DNA from: Flavobacterium wongokense
GTDB lineage: Bacteria; Bacteroidota; Bacteroidia; Flavobacteriales; Flavobacteriaceae
Direction: 5' to 3'
DNA length: 64,000 bases
NCBI RefSeq assembly: GCF_021608265.1
Contig: NZ_JAKIHP010000002.1
Location: 558,001 to 622,000, forward strand
Positions 52,875 through 61,794 of the stretch are shown one piece after another. The notes below the pieces were generated by a model, which did no database searches, was not told the DNA's origin, and saw only the letters and a list, made by a program, of their open reading frames with translations. A program made the translations under genes and the position numbers. Each line of letters begins with the position of its first letter. Within the stretch, counting starts at the first letter, position 1.

Positions 52875-54251
52875 TTATGAATTTTGAGTTATCAATTTTT
52901 TAGTTAAAAAGTGGAATCGGATAAACAGGAAAACTGCAGCAGCTGTTAATCCTGCCAATAATCCAATCCAGACACCAACCGCTTTTAATTCGGTATGAAT
53001 CCCTAAATAATAGGATGTTGGAAAACCAACAACCCAATACGCCACAAAGGTAATGTACATCGGAATCTTAACGTCCTGCAATCCGCGCAAAGCTCCCAAA
53101 ACCACAACCTGTATTCCGTCAGAAATCTGAAAAACAGCTGCAACCAAAAGCAGTTTGGCCGCAATGGCAATTACTTCCTGATTGTCTAAAAGCTGGGATT
53201 GGTTTTCCATATTCAAAAACAAATACGGCAAAATCTGATGCAGTGAAACAAACATTACAGCAAACAGGATTTCAATCAGTATTGCCAGCAAAAAGATCGA
53301 ACGAGCAACGATAACGAGCTGTTTGTAATCATTGAGCCCTTTTTGGTTACTGATCCGAATCATCGAAACGACGCTCAAGCCCATTGCAAACATAAAGGTC
53401 ATTGAAGCAAGGCTCAATGCAATCTGGTTGGCAGCCTGGCTCGTTTTGCCAATGTTCCCACAAAGCCAGATTCCGGCAGTGAACAACACCACTTCAAAAA
53501 GCATCTGCATCGCCGAAGGCAATCCGAGATTGACAATTTTCCGAATCATTTCTTTCTTGATTTCATCAAAACTAAAATCATGGAAATATTGTTTTAATTT
53601 ATCTTTCCGGGACAAAATAATGTGCATAAACGCCACCATTGCAATCCGGGAAATGCAGGTTCCCAATCCGGCGCCAAGGATTCCCATTTTTGGAAAAAAC
53701 CAAACGCCATAAATCAGGCAGTAATTGATGATTACGTGAAGTACATTGGCCATGATAATCGCATACATCGACACTTTGGTCATCGACATTCCGTCGGCAA
53801 ACTGTTTGTAACCCTGATACATAATAAGCGGAACCAATGAAAAGGCAACCCAGTCTACAAAAGGTTTTGCCAGTGTAATCACTTCTTTGGGCTGATGCAG
53901 CAATTCCATAAACGGCTTGGCAAGAACTACCAATCCAAAAAGTGAAATTCCTAAAATTGTGCACAAAAACAAACCATGATGAAACGCAGAACGGATTTTG
54001 GAAGTATCCTGTTCCGCATCGGCTTCGGCAACAATCGGCGTAATGGCTGTAGAAAAGCCAATACCAAGTGACATTGCGACAAAAATCATACTGTTGCCCA
54101 AAGAAACAGCGGCCAATTCGGTGCTGCCCAATTTCCCAACCATGATATTATCGACAATACCAATAAGCGTATGCCCCAACATTCCTATGATTACAGGATA
54201 TGCCAGCTGCATGTTGCTTTTAAATTCTTTTGTGTATTGGGATAAATTCAT
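52875..54251 (-). CDS. MATE family efflux transporter
   Basis: 458 residues from ATG 54251 (MNLSQYTKEFKSNMQLAYPV). Twelve TM helices in two pseudo-symmetric halves; GHTLIGIVDNIMVGKLGSTELAAVSLGN is the N-terminal MATE signature, and LPSAMQMLFEVVLFTAGIWL begins the second half. It exports cationic compounds in exchange for Na+ or H+. The start seven codons upstream is less supported. Confidence 0.9.
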   Translation of the reverse strand: MNLSQYTKEFKSNMQLAYPVIIGMLGHTLIGIVDNIMVGKLGSTELAAVSLGNSMIFVAMSLGIGFSTAITPIVAEADAEQDTSKIRSAFHHGLFLCTILGISLFGLVVLAKPFMELLHQPKEVITLAKPFVDWVAFSLVPLIMYQGYKQFADGMSMTKVSMYAIIMANVLHVIINYCLIYGVWFFPKMGILGAGLGTCISRIAMVAFMHIILSRKDKLKQYFHDFSFDEIKKEMIRKIVNLGLPSAMQMLFEVVLFTAGIWLCGNIGKTSQAANQIALSLASMTFMFAMGLSVVSMIRISNQKGLNDYKQLVIVARSIFLLAILIEILFAVMFVSLHQILPYLFLNMENQSQLLDNQEVIAIAAKLLLVAAVFQISDGIQVVVLGALRGLQDVKIPMYITFVAYWVVGFPTSYYLGIHTELKAVGVWIGLLAGLTAAAVFLFIRFHFLTKKLITQNS

Positions 54252-54284
54252 CTTTTGCAATTTCAGGTGCAAAGATATATCGTT

Positions 54285-55160
54285 TTATCCTTTCAATTGT
54301 TCTTTATACAAATCAATATTTGCCTTAATTTTTGGATCCAATTCGGGTTCCCTGATATCCGTAAGTTTCTGCATTTCCTCCCAAATGATTTTGGCAACAA
54401 TGACGCGGGCCAATTCCTTATCATCAGCCGGAATTACAAACCACGGCGCATAATCCTTTGACGTTTTATTGATGGCTTCTTCGTAATATTTCATATAATC
54501 ATCCCAGCGTTCGCGCTCTTTTAAATCGCCTGCCGAAAACTTCCAGTTGTCTTCTGGGTTTTCCAATCGTTTCAGTAATCGTTTGCGCTGTTCTTCCTTA
54601 CTCATGTGGAAATAAAATTTCAAAACCACAGTGCCGTTTTGGGTAATGTGCCTTTCAAAATTGTTGATCTGCTCCATGCGGTTTTCCCAGAATTTCGGAG
54701 TAATGTCTTCTACTTTTTCGATTCCGGGAATATTCTCTGCCATAATGTATTCGGGATGCACACGCGTAACCAGGACATTTTCGTAATGCGTCCTGTTGAA
54801 AACAGCAAATTTTCCCTTTTCAGGCAGCGCCAGATAATGACGCCATAAATAATCATGTTCAAGTTCGGTTGAATTCGGAGTCTTAAAACTATGCACCACT
54901 ACCCCACGCATATTAAACTCTTTGAAAACCTCACGAATCAGGCTGTCCTTTCCGCAGGTATCCATTCCCTGAAGGCAGATTAACACACCATATCGGTTGT
55001 GCGCATACATGGCATCCTGGCGCTTACTCAATTTTTTCTGGATTTTCAATAACTCCGCTTCTTTTTCATCTTCATCGGTATCATAGCTTGACTCTGTTGG
55101 AGTCTGCGAAAGCGAAATATTTTTTACAACCTTAAAATCATCGGGATTTATGCTTTTCAT
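54285..55160 (-). CDS. Polyphosphate kinase 2 family protein
   Basis: 291 residues. The nucleotide-binding Walker A variant GMDTCGKDSLIREVF and the following VVHSFKTPNSTELEHDYLWRHY block are PPK2-specific; NRTHYENVLVTRVHPE is the lid region. PPK2 enzymes use polyphosphate to phosphorylate nucleoside mono- or diphosphates. Length and motifs fit class III, but the class cannot be certain from sequence alone. The gene ends 33 bases before the MATE gene. Confidence 0.92.
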   Translation of the reverse strand: MKSINPDDFKVVKNISLSQTPTESSYDTDEDEKEAELLKIQKKLSKRQDAMYAHNRYGVLICLQGMDTCGKDSLIREVFKEFNMRGVVVHSFKTPNSTELEHDYLWRHYLALPEKGKFAVFNRTHYENVLVTRVHPEYIMAENIPGIEKVEDITPKFWENRMEQINNFERHITQNGTVVLKFYFHMSKEEQRKRLLKRLENPEDNWKFSAGDLKERERWDDYMKYYEEAINKTSKDYAPWFVIPADDKELARVIVAKIIWEEMQKLTDIREPELDPKIKANIDLYKEQLKG

Positions 55161-55200
55161 ATCGTAAGTATTTATATTTGTAAATATAATAATTTTTAGG

Positions 55201-55254
55201 AGCTAATTCCCGCTTTCCGCGCTACATGGTAGCTTGCTTCAATCGGGGCTAATT
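55201..55254 (+). repeat. Interspersed AGCTAATTCCCGC...GGGGCTAATT repeat, copy B
   Basis: Inverted relative to copy A at 23596-23644. The same AATTAGCCCCG-TTGAAGC and GCGGAAA-CGGGAATTA blocks are present on the minus strand. Its centre carries a perfect GCTAC-ATG-GTAGC hairpin (55221-55233) that copy A lacks. It lies between the PPK2 gene and a hypothetical gene. Confidence 0.65.
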
Positions 55255-55278
55255 TCAATAAACTTTTTTAAACAAACT

Positions 55279-56115
55279 ATGGAAAAATTTCAACTCAGCA
55301 TCCTTTTTAAAATCATTGGCTTAGGTTCAGCATCAGGATTATTCTATCAGGACGATTTGCTTTATGTCATTTCAGACAACAGTACTTACCTGTATGAATA
55401 CAACATTCCCAATGAAAAACTTAACAAAATCCCATTAGTGGAAAATGCGCAGGAAAATATTCCTAAAAACGAAAAACCCGATTTTGAATCGATCATGTTC
55501 AACGGAAGCCATATCAGCATCATAGGCTCAGGCTCTGCAGAAAACAGGAATGCGATTGCATTATATCATCTGGAATTAAAAAAGCCCATCATTAAAAGCA
55601 TGTCATCGGTTTATACGCAGATCAAAATCCAAAACCATATCAACGATGATGATCTCAATATTGAAGGAATGGTGACTACCGGCCGATTCGTTTACTTTTT
55701 TCAACGCGGCAATGGGGTTTCTGGCAAAAACGGAATCTTTTACAGTGAAACAAATGAGGAAAAGAAAATTCCGGATTATGGCTTTATTCCGTTCGATTTA
55801 CCAAAAATAAAAAATGTCCCGGCTACTTTTACCGACGCTATTTTGGTTGATGATAAAATTTATTTCCTGGCTTCCGCAGAAGATACCACTTCTACTTATC
55901 TTGATGGTGAAGTGCTGGGAAGCCTCATCGGAACAATTGATTTAAATACCATGACCCTCGAAAAAACCTTGCAGATTAGCGACAAACACAAATTTGAAGG
56001 TTTGACATTGTATAAAAATTCGGCAGCGCAAATCGAGTTTTTGCTTTGTGAAGACACCGATTCTGAAATTTCGGAATCCAATATTTACAAATTGGTCATT
56101 GATAAAACCCAGTAA
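55279..56115 (+). CDS. Hypothetical protein, probable beta-propeller
   Basis: 278 residues from ATG 55279 (MEKFQLSILFKIIGLGSASG); the preceding 15 codons overlap the interspersed repeat and are unlikely to be coding. Repeated segments such as LLYVISDNSTYLYEYN, ALYHLELKKPIIKSMSS and GKNGIFYSE suggest a seven-bladed propeller like the phytase/esterase-like Bacteroidota proteins. No signal peptide is clear. Substrate unknown. Confidence 0.65.
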   Translation: MEKFQLSILFKIIGLGSASGLFYQDDLLYVISDNSTYLYEYNIPNEKLNKIPLVENAQENIPKNEKPDFESIMFNGSHISIIGSGSAENRNAIALYHLELKKPIIKSMSSVYTQIKIQNHINDDDLNIEGMVTTGRFVYFFQRGNGVSGKNGIFYSETNEEKKIPDYGFIPFDLPKIKNVPATFTDAILVDDKIYFLASAEDTTSTYLDGEVLGSLIGTIDLNTMTLEKTLQISDKHKFEGLTLYKNSAAQIEFLLCEDTDSEISESNIYKLVIDKTQ

Positions 56116-56207
56116 AATTAGGCCCTTGCAAAAAAATTGCATTTTTTTTCATTCCTCACCCAACCTTTTTATAGAATAAAGCCTCTTTAGTTATAAAGAC
56201 ACCAACT

Positions 56208-56744
56208 GTGATAAACGAAATACTAATATCAGCCTGTAAAAAAATGCAACGTGATGCCCAACATCAGCTGTATGAGTATATGGCGCCTAAATTGTATCGC
56301 ACGTGCAAACGGTATTTGAAAAAAGAAGAGGAAATTGAGGAAGTATTGGCTGATGCATTTTATATCATTTTTACTAAAATTGATCAGCTGAAGGAATATG
56401 GTGCATTTGAAGCCTGGGCCCGAAAGATTACCGTTAACAATTGCCTGCTTCAGCTAAAAAGGAATGTGAATTTCAATTTGTACCTCGAAGATGTGACTTT
56501 AAAGATACAACCCGAAAGTGTAGCTGAAACGCCATTAGAAGAAGAAGATTTATTGAAACTGTTGGAACACATACCGGAAGGCTGCAAAACAATTTTCAAC
56601 CTGTTTGTAATTGAAGGTTATGGGCATAAGGAAATAGCCGTGATGCTCAACATTTCAGAAGGTACCTCAAAATCACAATTGAATGTTGCTAAAACCAAAC
56701 TGAAAGACTTAGTCAATCAGTTGTATTATCAAAAAGCAAAATAA
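56208..56744 (+). CDS. ECF-type RNA polymerase sigma-70 factor
   Basis: 178 residues from a GTG start. Region 2: HQLYEYMAPKLYRTCKRYLK then EEVLADAFYIIFTKIDQL, AWARKITVNNCLLQLKR; region 4: IPEGCKTIFNLFVIEGYGHKEIAVMLNISEGTSKSQLNVAKTKLKD. It directly precedes the transmembrane protein with a plug-like tail and should direct transcription of that operon or of envelope genes. Confidence 0.9.
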   Translation: MINEILISACKKMQRDAQHQLYEYMAPKLYRTCKRYLKKEEEIEEVLADAFYIIFTKIDQLKEYGAFEAWARKITVNNCLLQLKRNVNFNLYLEDVTLKIQPESVAETPLEEEDLLKLLEHIPEGCKTIFNLFVIEGYGHKEIAVMLNISEGTSKSQLNVAKTKLKDLVNQLYYQKAK

Positions 56745-56746
56745 TC

Positions 56747-57643
56747 ATGGAAGAGAATAAATTGTTTAACGAAATTAAATCGGCTGCTGAAAACGCTGAG
56801 ACCAAAGAATTTCCCGGAATGGAAAAAGTCTGGCAGCGCATTGAAGGAAAACTCGATCATAAGGAAGATAAAAAAGCAGTCTGGCGTTGGAAAAAAATTG
56901 CTATAGCGGCCTCGATTCTGTTAGTGGCAACATTAGGATACCAATTTTTCAAAAAAGATCCAACAACAATCAAACCAAGTACAGCTGTAACCCAAAACGA
57001 TTCCATAAAAGAACCAATAACAAAACCAAATGAAATAGTCACTGAAGTACCCTTGAATCCAGCTATCAAAAAAGATGCTGAGCAGATTTTGCTAAAACAA
57101 ATCAAACCGGCAGCGCAGGTAGCAATGGAATCGGTCGTAGCACCAAAAGAAAGTTATAGTATCAATGCAGACAGCATTCCAACAGGACAGCTTTATTTTA
57201 CAGCTCCGGCTGCAACACAAAACAGCCTCAAATGGAAAGATGCCGTAACCGAATCCAAAAAAGAGGATACACGCCAGGTGGAAATGATGATGAATGCAAG
57301 AAGCAAAATCTCGAATGCCAAAAAAGAAGAACCGCTGGTTATTATTGATGATAAGGTATCTACAAAAAACATCAAGGATTTGGAATTTACCGACGGCGAT
57401 TCGCTGATTGTATTAAAAGAACCTCTTTATATCATCAATGGTGTTGACTATACAGAACAGGAAGTATTTGGCCCTAATCCAACAAGCCCTTATACTCCGC
57501 TAAACAAACAGGAAATCGAAAGCATTTCAGTACTGCAGGATGAAAAAGCAATCGAGATTTATGGTAAAAAAGGTAAAAAAGGCGTCGTCATTATTACCAC
57601 CAAGAACGGAAAACCCGTAAACGCTTCGAAGAAAGCAAAATAA
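56747..57643 (+). CDS. Single-pass membrane protein with plug-like C-terminus, probable anti-sigma factor
   Basis: 298 residues. Cytosolic N-terminus 1-49 (MEENKLFNEIKSAAENAETK), TM at about 50-68, periplasmic linker, and residues about 226-288 similar to the plug of SusC-type receptors: PLYIINGVDYTEQ, EIESISVLQDEKAIEIYGKKGKKGVVIITTK. It starts two bases after the sigma gene, and topology fits an anti-sigma factor, though no standard anti-sigma domain is recognisable. The plug-like end suggests it may sense TonB- or receptor-linked signals. Confidence 0.78.
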   Translation: MEENKLFNEIKSAAENAETKEFPGMEKVWQRIEGKLDHKEDKKAVWRWKKIAIAASILLVATLGYQFFKKDPTTIKPSTAVTQNDSIKEPITKPNEIVTEVPLNPAIKKDAEQILLKQIKPAAQVAMESVVAPKESYSINADSIPTGQLYFTAPAATQNSLKWKDAVTESKKEDTRQVEMMMNARSKISNAKKEEPLVIIDDKVSTKNIKDLEFTDGDSLIVLKEPLYIINGVDYTEQEVFGPNPTSPYTPLNKQEIESISVLQDEKAIEIYGKKGKKGVVIITTKNGKPVNASKKAK

Positions 57644-57671
57644 CATTGTCCAACTTTTAAATTTTAAAGCC

Positions 57672-59609
57672 ATGAAAAGTGTAAAACTTATTTCATTAGC
57701 CATTGCTATGCTCTTTTGTGTCGTAACTGTGGCCCAGCAAAAAACCATTACAGGAGTAGTTTCGGAAAAATCCGGACCGTTGCCTGGCGTAAATGTAGTT
57801 GTAAAAGGAACTACCCGAAATGCACAAACCAATCTTGACGGTAAATACACCCTCCAGGCCAGTAAAGGAGAAACCCTGGTTTTCAATTTTATCGGATTTC
57901 AAACTACCGAGGTAAAAGTTGGCGATTCTAATGTCATCAACGTCAAAATGAAAGAATATAGCATGAAACTCGAAGAAGTTGTCGTTGAGGGTTACCGAAG
58001 CACTACAAAACGAAAATCAGCTGTTGCGTGCAGTACCGTAACACAAACTGAAAGCAGAGCCTATTTTGCAAACGTCAACGGAATTAAGGTTGGCAAAAAA
58101 GACAAAATGGTTGGCGTTACCATACAAGGGCAGGATTTTACGATTGATGATGTCAAAACAAAACCAAATGTCGTTGATTCCATTAAATCTGGTTTATATA
58201 ATGTGAACGATGAAGATTATGGAATGCTGATAGAAAATGCTTTTGAAAGCCCAAAAACAGCTCCGCTTTCCACCTTTTCAATTGATGTTGACAATGCTTC
58301 GTATACCAACATCCGCCGATTTATCAATGCGGGGCAAAAGGTTCCTAAAGATGCTGTGCGTGTTGAGGAAATGGTGAATTTTTTCAAATACCAATATCCA
58401 CAACCAAAGGACGAACACCCATTTTCCATCAATACTGAATATAGTGACTGCCCATGGAATAAGGATACAAAGTTGGTTCGTATTGGCCTGCAGGGAAAAA
58501 TCCTTCCAACAGAAAATTTACCTGCTTCCAATTTGGTCTTCCTGATTGATGTTTCGGGTTCGATGGGCCAGCCAAACAAATTGCCACTGGTAGTAGAATC
58601 TTTGAAAGTATTGGTAAACCAATTGCGTGACGAAGACAAAATCTCAATTGTAGTTTATGCAGGTGCAGCCGGTTTAGTATTGCCGTCAACTCCTGGAAGC
58701 CAAAAGCAAACCATCATTGATGCATTGGAAAGGCTGCAATCTGGCGGAAGCACTGCTGGTGGCGCCGGAATCCAATTGGCATACAAAACTGCAACCGACA
58801 ACTTTATCAAAGGCGGAAACAACCGCGTAATCCTTGCAACCGATGGTGATTTTAACGTTGGAGCTTCATCCGACAGCGACATGCAGACTTTGATTGAAGA
58901 TAAAAGAAAATCGGGTGTGTTTTTGACTTGTCTGGGTTATGGAATGGGGAATTACAAAGACAGTAAAATGGAAACCCTTGCCGACAAAGGCAATGGTAAC
59001 TATGCTTATATTGACAACATTCAGGAAGCAAACCGCTTTTTGGGTAAGGAATTCAAAGGTTCTATGTTTGCGATTGCCAAAGATGTAAAAATCCAAATCG
59101 AATTCAATCCGGCTCACGTAGCTTCTTATAGATTGATTGGCTATGAAAACCGCAAACTGAATCCTGAGGACTTCCAGAATGATGCGATTGATGCAGGTGA
59201 ATTAGGAAGCGGACATACCGTAACAGCCTTATATGAAATCATTCCTGTGGGTGTAAAAAGCAAATTCTATAACGAGCCAACCAATTTGAAATATACTGAA
59301 ACCAAACCAACAGCAACCAAATTCAATGACGAACTGGCTACGGTAAAATTCCGTTATAAAAAACCTGATGGAGATAACAGCATCGAAATGGTGCGGGTAA
59401 TTGAAGACAACGCAAATGCAATTGCAGACAGTTCCAATGATTTGAAATTCAGTTCAGCCGTAGCTTGGTTTGGTTTGAAATTAAGGGATTCCAAATTTGT
59501 TTCAAACAAATCAATGTCGGACATCAAAAAACTGGCAAAAGAAGGTTTGGCCTACGATGACCAAGGCTACAGAGCCGAGTTTATCCGATTGATGGAAGCC
59601 GTAAATTAA
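57672..59609 (+). CDS. YfbK-like von Willebrand A protein with SusC-type N-terminal domains
   Basis: 645 residues. Signal peptide to about 22; carboxypeptidase-regulatory-like domain at 24-100 (ITGVVSEKSGPLPGVNVVVKG, NLDGKYTLQASKGE); a TonB-box-like segment LEEVVVEGYRSTTKRKSAV; von Willebrand N-terminal region STFSIDVDNASYTNIRRFI; vWA with MIDAS DVSGSMG at 293; C-terminal DUF3520-like region. Family members are YfbK-type surface or periplasmic proteins. Likely in the periplasm or outer membrane, in one transcript with its neighbours. Confidence 0.85.
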   Translation: MKSVKLISLAIAMLFCVVTVAQQKTITGVVSEKSGPLPGVNVVVKGTTRNAQTNLDGKYTLQASKGETLVFNFIGFQTTEVKVGDSNVINVKMKEYSMKLEEVVVEGYRSTTKRKSAVACSTVTQTESRAYFANVNGIKVGKKDKMVGVTIQGQDFTIDDVKTKPNVVDSIKSGLYNVNDEDYGMLIENAFESPKTAPLSTFSIDVDNASYTNIRRFINAGQKVPKDAVRVEEMVNFFKYQYPQPKDEHPFSINTEYSDCPWNKDTKLVRIGLQGKILPTENLPASNLVFLIDVSGSMGQPNKLPLVVESLKVLVNQLRDEDKISIVVYAGAAGLVLPSTPGSQKQTIIDALERLQSGGSTAGGAGIQLAYKTATDNFIKGGNNRVILATDGDFNVGASSDSDMQTLIEDKRKSGVFLTCLGYGMGNYKDSKMETLADKGNGNYAYIDNIQEANRFLGKEFKGSMFAIAKDVKIQIEFNPAHVASYRLIGYENRKLNPEDFQNDAIDAGELGSGHTVTALYEIIPVGVKSKFYNEPTNLKYTETKPTATKFNDELATVKFRYKKPDGDNSIEMVRVIEDNANAIADSSNDLKFSSAVAWFGLKLRDSKFVSNKSMSDIKKLAKEGLAYDDQGYRAEFIRLMEAVN

Positions 59610-59614
59610 ACAAG

Positions 59615-59983
59615 ATGAAATACATTATCATAGCATTGCTCCTTGCTGCCGGTCAAAGTTTTGCTCAGACCATTATCTTCAAAAAAAATGTTCCCGAACA
59701 GCTTAAAAAAGATTCAGTTGCAGCTAATTCTTCAACAGAAAATAGAATCATTTTCAGAGATAATTCAGTTAAAGAGCCTTTATATATTTTGGACGGGAAG
59801 CCTATCAGCTACACTGATATGAAAAATCTTAATCCTGAAACAATAGAATCGTTTACCATCCTAAAAGATGCAGGTGCAACAGCAATTTACGGCAGCAATG
59901 GAATTAACGGAGTAATAATTATCAAAACCAAAAAACTCTCTAAAAAAGAGCTCAGGAAAATGAAAAAGAAAAATCATAGTTAA
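59615..59983 (+). CDS. Free-standing plug-like domain protein
   Basis: 122 residues. Signal peptide ALLLAAGQSFAQ, then LYILDGKPISYTDMKNL and ETIESFTILKDAGATAIYGSNGINGVIIIKTK, which is the SusC plug signature with no following barrel. A Lys-rich tail ends the protein. Starts five bases after the vWA gene. It would be a small secreted protein; a role in binding TonB or the vWA protein is inferred. Confidence 0.8.
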   Translation: MKYIIIALLLAAGQSFAQTIIFKKNVPEQLKKDSVAANSSTENRIIFRDNSVKEPLYILDGKPISYTDMKNLNPETIESFTILKDAGATAIYGSNGINGVIIIKTKKLSKKELRKMKKKNHS

Positions 59984-60003
59984 GTTGGGTGTTGATTGAA
60001 GGA

Positions 60004-60039
60004 AGAAACCCTGTCTGGTGCACAACAGACAGGGTTTCT
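60004..60039. terminator. Strong bidirectional terminator
   Basis: AGAAACCCTGTCTG / CAGACAGGGTTTCT, a 14-base perfect stem with an eight-base loop, between the vWA operon and the convergent ABC-F gene. Confidence 0.88.
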
Positions 60040-60046
60040 GATTTTA

Positions 60047-61681
60047 TTACTTTTCGATTTCCTTTAAGCTGTCCATCTTTTTATGGGCAAGGAAACCTTT
60101 TAAATCTTCAAAGTGTTCTTTCACGCGTTTGTTCCCAAATTCGAAAACTTTTTCTGCCAATCCGTCAAGGAAATCCCTGTCGTGGGAAACCAAAATCAAG
60201 GTTCCGTCAAAGTCTTTTAAAGCTTCCTTGATAATATCTTTAGTCTTCATATCCAAATGGTTGGAAGGCTCATCCAGGATTAATAAGTTAACCGGTTCCA
60301 ACAATAATTTAATCATTGCCAGACGCGTTTTTTCTCCACCAGAAAGTACCTTTACCTTCTTTTGGATATCATCGCCCTGGAACATAAAAGCACCCAATAT
60401 GTTTTTGATTTGCGTTCGGACATCGCCAACCGCAATATTATCTATTGTTTCGAAAATCGTTGCATTTTCATCCAATAACGAAGCCTGGTTTTGGGCAAAA
60501 TAACCAATCTGTGAATTATGCCCAATCTCAACATTTCCTCCATTGATTTCGATTTCCTTCATGATGGCTTTAATCATGGTCGACTTTCCTTCGCCGTTTT
60601 TTCCGACGAAAGCAACTTTCTGTCCACGCTCAATAACCAAATTAGCATCCTTAAAAATCAAATGATCTCCATAGGATTTCTCCAAATCGCGTACGATTAC
60701 AGGATATTGACCTGAACGAACTGACGGTGGGAATTTTAATTTCAATGCTGAAGTATCAAGCTCATCGATTTCAACAGGAACCAATTTTTCCAACATCCGT
60801 ACACGCGATTGCACTTGTTCCGTTTTTGAAAAAGTCCCGCGGAAACGCTCAATAAAAGCCTGATTGTCGGCAATGAATTTCTGTTGCTCATCATAGGCTT
60901 TCTGTTGATGCACTCTCCTATCCTTTCTCAATTCAAGGTAATGGGAGTATTTGGCTTTGTAATCGTAAATCCTACCCATGGTCACCTCAATGGTACGATT
61001 GGTAATATTGTCAACAAACGCACGGTCGTGGGAAATTACCATTACCGCTTTCGCCTGGTTGACAAGGAAATCCTCCAGCCACTGGATACTATCCATATCC
61101 AAATGGTTTGTTGGCTCATCAAGCAAAATCAAATCTGGTTGTTTCAAAAGGATTTTAGCCAATTCGATACGCATTCTCCATCCACCGGAAAATTCAGAAG
61201 TTGGACGGTTAAAATCTTCACGGACAAATCCCAAACCTTTTAACACCTTTTCCACTTCGGCTTCGTAATTGACTTCTTCAATCGAATAATACTTCTCACT
61301 CAATTCCGAAACACGCTCAATCAACTTCATGTATTCATCACTTTCATAATCGGTACGAATGGTCAACTGTTCATTGATTTCATCAATTTCATCCCTCATT
61401 TTAAAAACCTCAGCGAAGGCTTTTGACGTTTCTTCCATCACGGTGCAATTGTCCGCAGCCAATAAATGCTGAGGCAGATAGGCAATGACTGCTTCTTTCG
61501 GAGCAGAAATATTTCCGCGCGTAGGCTTGTTTTCTCCGGCAACAATTTTTAAAAGTGTCGATTTTCCGGCGCCGTTTTTACCCATAAGGGCAATTTTATC
61601 GGTTTCGTTGATTGCGAAAGTTACTTCGCTAAAAAGTGTGGTGCCGCCAAATTCTACGGCTATGTCATTGACAGTAATCAT
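60047..61681 (-). CDS. ABC-F family ATPase
   Basis: 544 residues. Walker A GKNGAGKST and GKNGEGKST, signatures FSGGWRMRIELA and LSGGEKTRLAM, Walker B LILLDEPTNHLD and LLILDEPSNHLD. Linker of about 80 residues between the two ABC domains, no long coiled-coil tail, so closer to the YbiT/YheS groups than to Uup. ABC-F proteins act on translation, with some giving antibiotic protection. A second ABC-F member lies at 29425-31287. Confidence 0.88.
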   Translation of the reverse strand: MITVNDIAVEFGGTTLFSEVTFAINETDKIALMGKNGAGKSTLLKIVAGENKPTRGNISAPKEAVIAYLPQHLLAADNCTVMEETSKAFAEVFKMRDEIDEINEQLTIRTDYESDEYMKLIERVSELSEKYYSIEEVNYEAEVEKVLKGLGFVREDFNRPTSEFSGGWRMRIELAKILLKQPDLILLDEPTNHLDMDSIQWLEDFLVNQAKAVMVISHDRAFVDNITNRTIEVTMGRIYDYKAKYSHYLELRKDRRVHQQKAYDEQQKFIADNQAFIERFRGTFSKTEQVQSRVRMLEKLVPVEIDELDTSALKLKFPPSVRSGQYPVIVRDLEKSYGDHLIFKDANLVIERGQKVAFVGKNGEGKSTMIKAIMKEIEINGGNVEIGHNSQIGYFAQNQASLLDENATIFETIDNIAVGDVRTQIKNILGAFMFQGDDIQKKVKVLSGGEKTRLAMIKLLLEPVNLLILDEPSNHLDMKTKDIIKEALKDFDGTLILVSHDRDFLDGLAEKVFEFGNKRVKEHFEDLKGFLAHKKMDSLKEIEK

Positions 61682-61794
61682 GAGCTGTTTTTTTGAAGGT
61701 GCAAAGATAATACAGAAACAAGAATGGGCAATGTTTTATTTGATAATGAGAATCAACTTAAATCCTTATCTTAGTCGTATCTAAAAATTTTAGT

